Shown here in pieces: positions 5,486 to 6,159 of a stretch of DNA of 6,159 nt. The first letter of the stretch is position 1. Each line of letters opens with the position of its first letter. This stretch comes from Coriobacteriales bacterium (GTDB lineage Bacteria > Actinomycetota > Coriobacteriia > Coriobacteriales > UBA8131): the NCBI GenBank assembly GCA_031286245.1, contig JAITUO010000148.1, forward strand, positions 1-6,159. Reading direction: 5' to 3'. The notes beneath the pieces are model-generated. The model was not told the origin of the DNA. It saw nothing but the letters and a program-made list of their open reading frames with translations, and did no database searches. The position numbers and the translations under genes were made by a program.

Positions 5486-5515
5486 ATCGACCTACCGTGC
5501 TGGACAGTCGACGCA
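5486..5515. repeat. 30-bp direct repeat, copy in the DUF1638 gene end
   Basis: Identical to 5433-5462 at an offset of 53 bp. It covers the last seven codons and stop of the upstream DUF1638 gene, plus six bases beyond and a few before. The 23 bp between the copies do not match the sequence following the second copy, so this is not a simple 53-bp tandem duplication. Confidence 0.85.
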
Positions 5516-6159
5516 CTTGAAAATGGCATCATCGTATGATGGAGCAGTCGTCTGTCCCGGCTGCACGACAATGAAGCGTTCCTCATCCCAGTTACCCTGA
5601 AGCATGTCACGCATCAGCTGACTGTCGCCGTCAAACTCCTGGTACTGCCAGTTGTTTTCCAAAGCATACTGAGCAGCAAATACCTTGGCTTCCTTCATGA
5701 ATTTGACAGCCTCGAACTCCTGCCATCGAATCAACCCGAGTTGGGAATAGTTCACAAGCATCTCAGAGAACATATCAGCCATCTCCAGAGCCAGCTCCTC
5801 GCCATACTGCTCGACGAATAATTGATATTGGGCATTGCGTAACTCTTCGGAGGAAAGCTCATTAGCACTTTCAGCCCAACCAGCCGAATACCAGAAAGTA
5901 CCACCGTTCTCATCGAAAATCTGGCGGTATTTCTCCTTGGAACCCAAAAACAGCGTGATGCAGTCATGTCCTCGCGGGATGACCAGCGGGTAGCGATCCG
6001 AGGTCAAACCGACAGTCCCATTCGAACACAGGCCATATCCACAGACAATCGCTTCAAAGTCTTTGCCTGGCGGAGGATAAGTTGTATGCGGATCGTCACC
6101 CCGATTAACCGAATCAATCTCGCGCTGCAAACAGCGGCCCAGCTCACCAATGGTATTGT
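5492..6159 (-). CDS. DUF1638 family protein, 5' end beyond window
   Basis: This is the upstream paralog of the neighbouring DUF1638 gene. The frame stays open to the window edge, so it is partial. A TTG at 6130 is not a credible start: the family needs more N-terminal sequence, and aligning with the complete copy suggests about 25 residues lie outside. Visible blocks are VCGYGLCSNGTVGL, the very typical VIPRGHDCITLFLGS, YSAGW, YGEELA and the terminal strand RFIVVQPG. These match the family consensus better than the second copy does. It ends in CVDCPAR, a CxxC tail that the other paralog lacks. That tail lies in an exact 30-bp repeat found again downstream. It likely shares a transcript with the second copy. 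Function is unknown; metal or corrinoid-related roles are only suggested by family context elsewhere. Confidence 0.88.
   Translation of the reverse strand, partial: NTIGELGRCLQREIDSVNRGDDPHTTYPPPGKDFEAIVCGYGLCSNGTVGLTSDRYPLVIPRGHDCITLFLGSKEKYRQIFDENGGTFWYSAGWAESANELSSEELRNAQYQLFVEQYGEELALEMADMFSEMLVNYSQLGLIRWQEFEAVKFMKEAKVFAAQYALENNWQYQEFDGDSQLMRDMLQGNWDEERFIVVQPGQTTAPSYDDAIFKCVDCPAR

Noticed and set aside
5439..5494. Pyrrolysine (amber) readthrough of the DUF1638 genes, suggested by the family's association with methylamine-type genes
   Set aside because: Reading through TAG in the upstream copy gives only three residues before TAA. TAG also ends upp, the lipoprotein and both DUF1638 genes, so it appears to be an ordinary stop here. 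The upp case is kept separately because its downstream frame is a real gene.
5752..5967. Minus-strand 71-residue frame inside the partial DUF1638 gene
   Set aside because: It is a shifted frame of the same strand whose correct frame carries all DUF1638 motifs.
6128..6130. TTG as the start codon of the upstream DUF1638 gene
   Set aside because: The frame continues open to the window edge and family alignment requires more N-terminal sequence, so the gene is partial.

Overview
The window looks like chromosomal DNA of a Gram-positive, probably clostridial (Bacillota) bacterium. Evidence: strong AAGGAGG/GGAGG-type Shine-Dalgarno sites, a upp gene followed directly by a ComEB-type dCMP deaminase, a lipoprotein with a DUF3887-like domain, and a tandem pair of DUF1638 proteins, a family common in anaerobic clostridia and methanogens. 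Base composition is moderate. No rRNA, tRNA, CRISPR array, transposase or phage gene was seen. The assignment to Clostridia is inference from gene content.

Layout, left to right. (1) 1-1490, plus strand: a promoter, then upp (uracil salvage) and a dCMP deaminase gene. Both make UMP/dUMP-level pyrimidine nucleotides. The two genes are in the same reading frame, separated only by one TAG and two codons. (2) 1521-2612, minus strand: an UlaG-like metallo-beta-lactamase-fold hydrolase followed 36 bp later by a DUF3887-like lipoprotein, probably one operon, converging on the pyrimidine operon at a small hairpin. (3) 2613-3122: about 510 bp without a gene, between the divergent hydrolase and GyrI-like genes. 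It is dominated by a long imperfect inverted repeat (about 2695-2967). The outer part of each arm has an inward-facing TTGAC(A/T)-19 bp-TATAAA, and the inner part is a strongly conserved stem. This is the most unusual object in the window. (4) 3123-3668, plus: a stand-alone GyrI-like effector-binding-domain protein. (5) 3669-3908: 240 bp without a gene, holding a 16-bp palindrome and an 11-bp-phased direct repeat. (6) 3909-4694, plus: SurE 5'/3'-nucleotidase. (7) 4736-6159, minus: two tandem DUF1638 paralogs, the upstream one cut by the window edge. An exact 30-bp direct repeat covers the 3' end of the first gene and recurs in the 90-bp gap before the second.

Three genes (upp, dCMP deaminase, surE) act on nucleotides. 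The others have no pathway that can be read from the sequence. I see no defence system or other clear multi-gene novelty. The second-look items are the inverted-repeat element, the amber-separated upp/deaminase pair and the duplicated DUF1638 gene tail.
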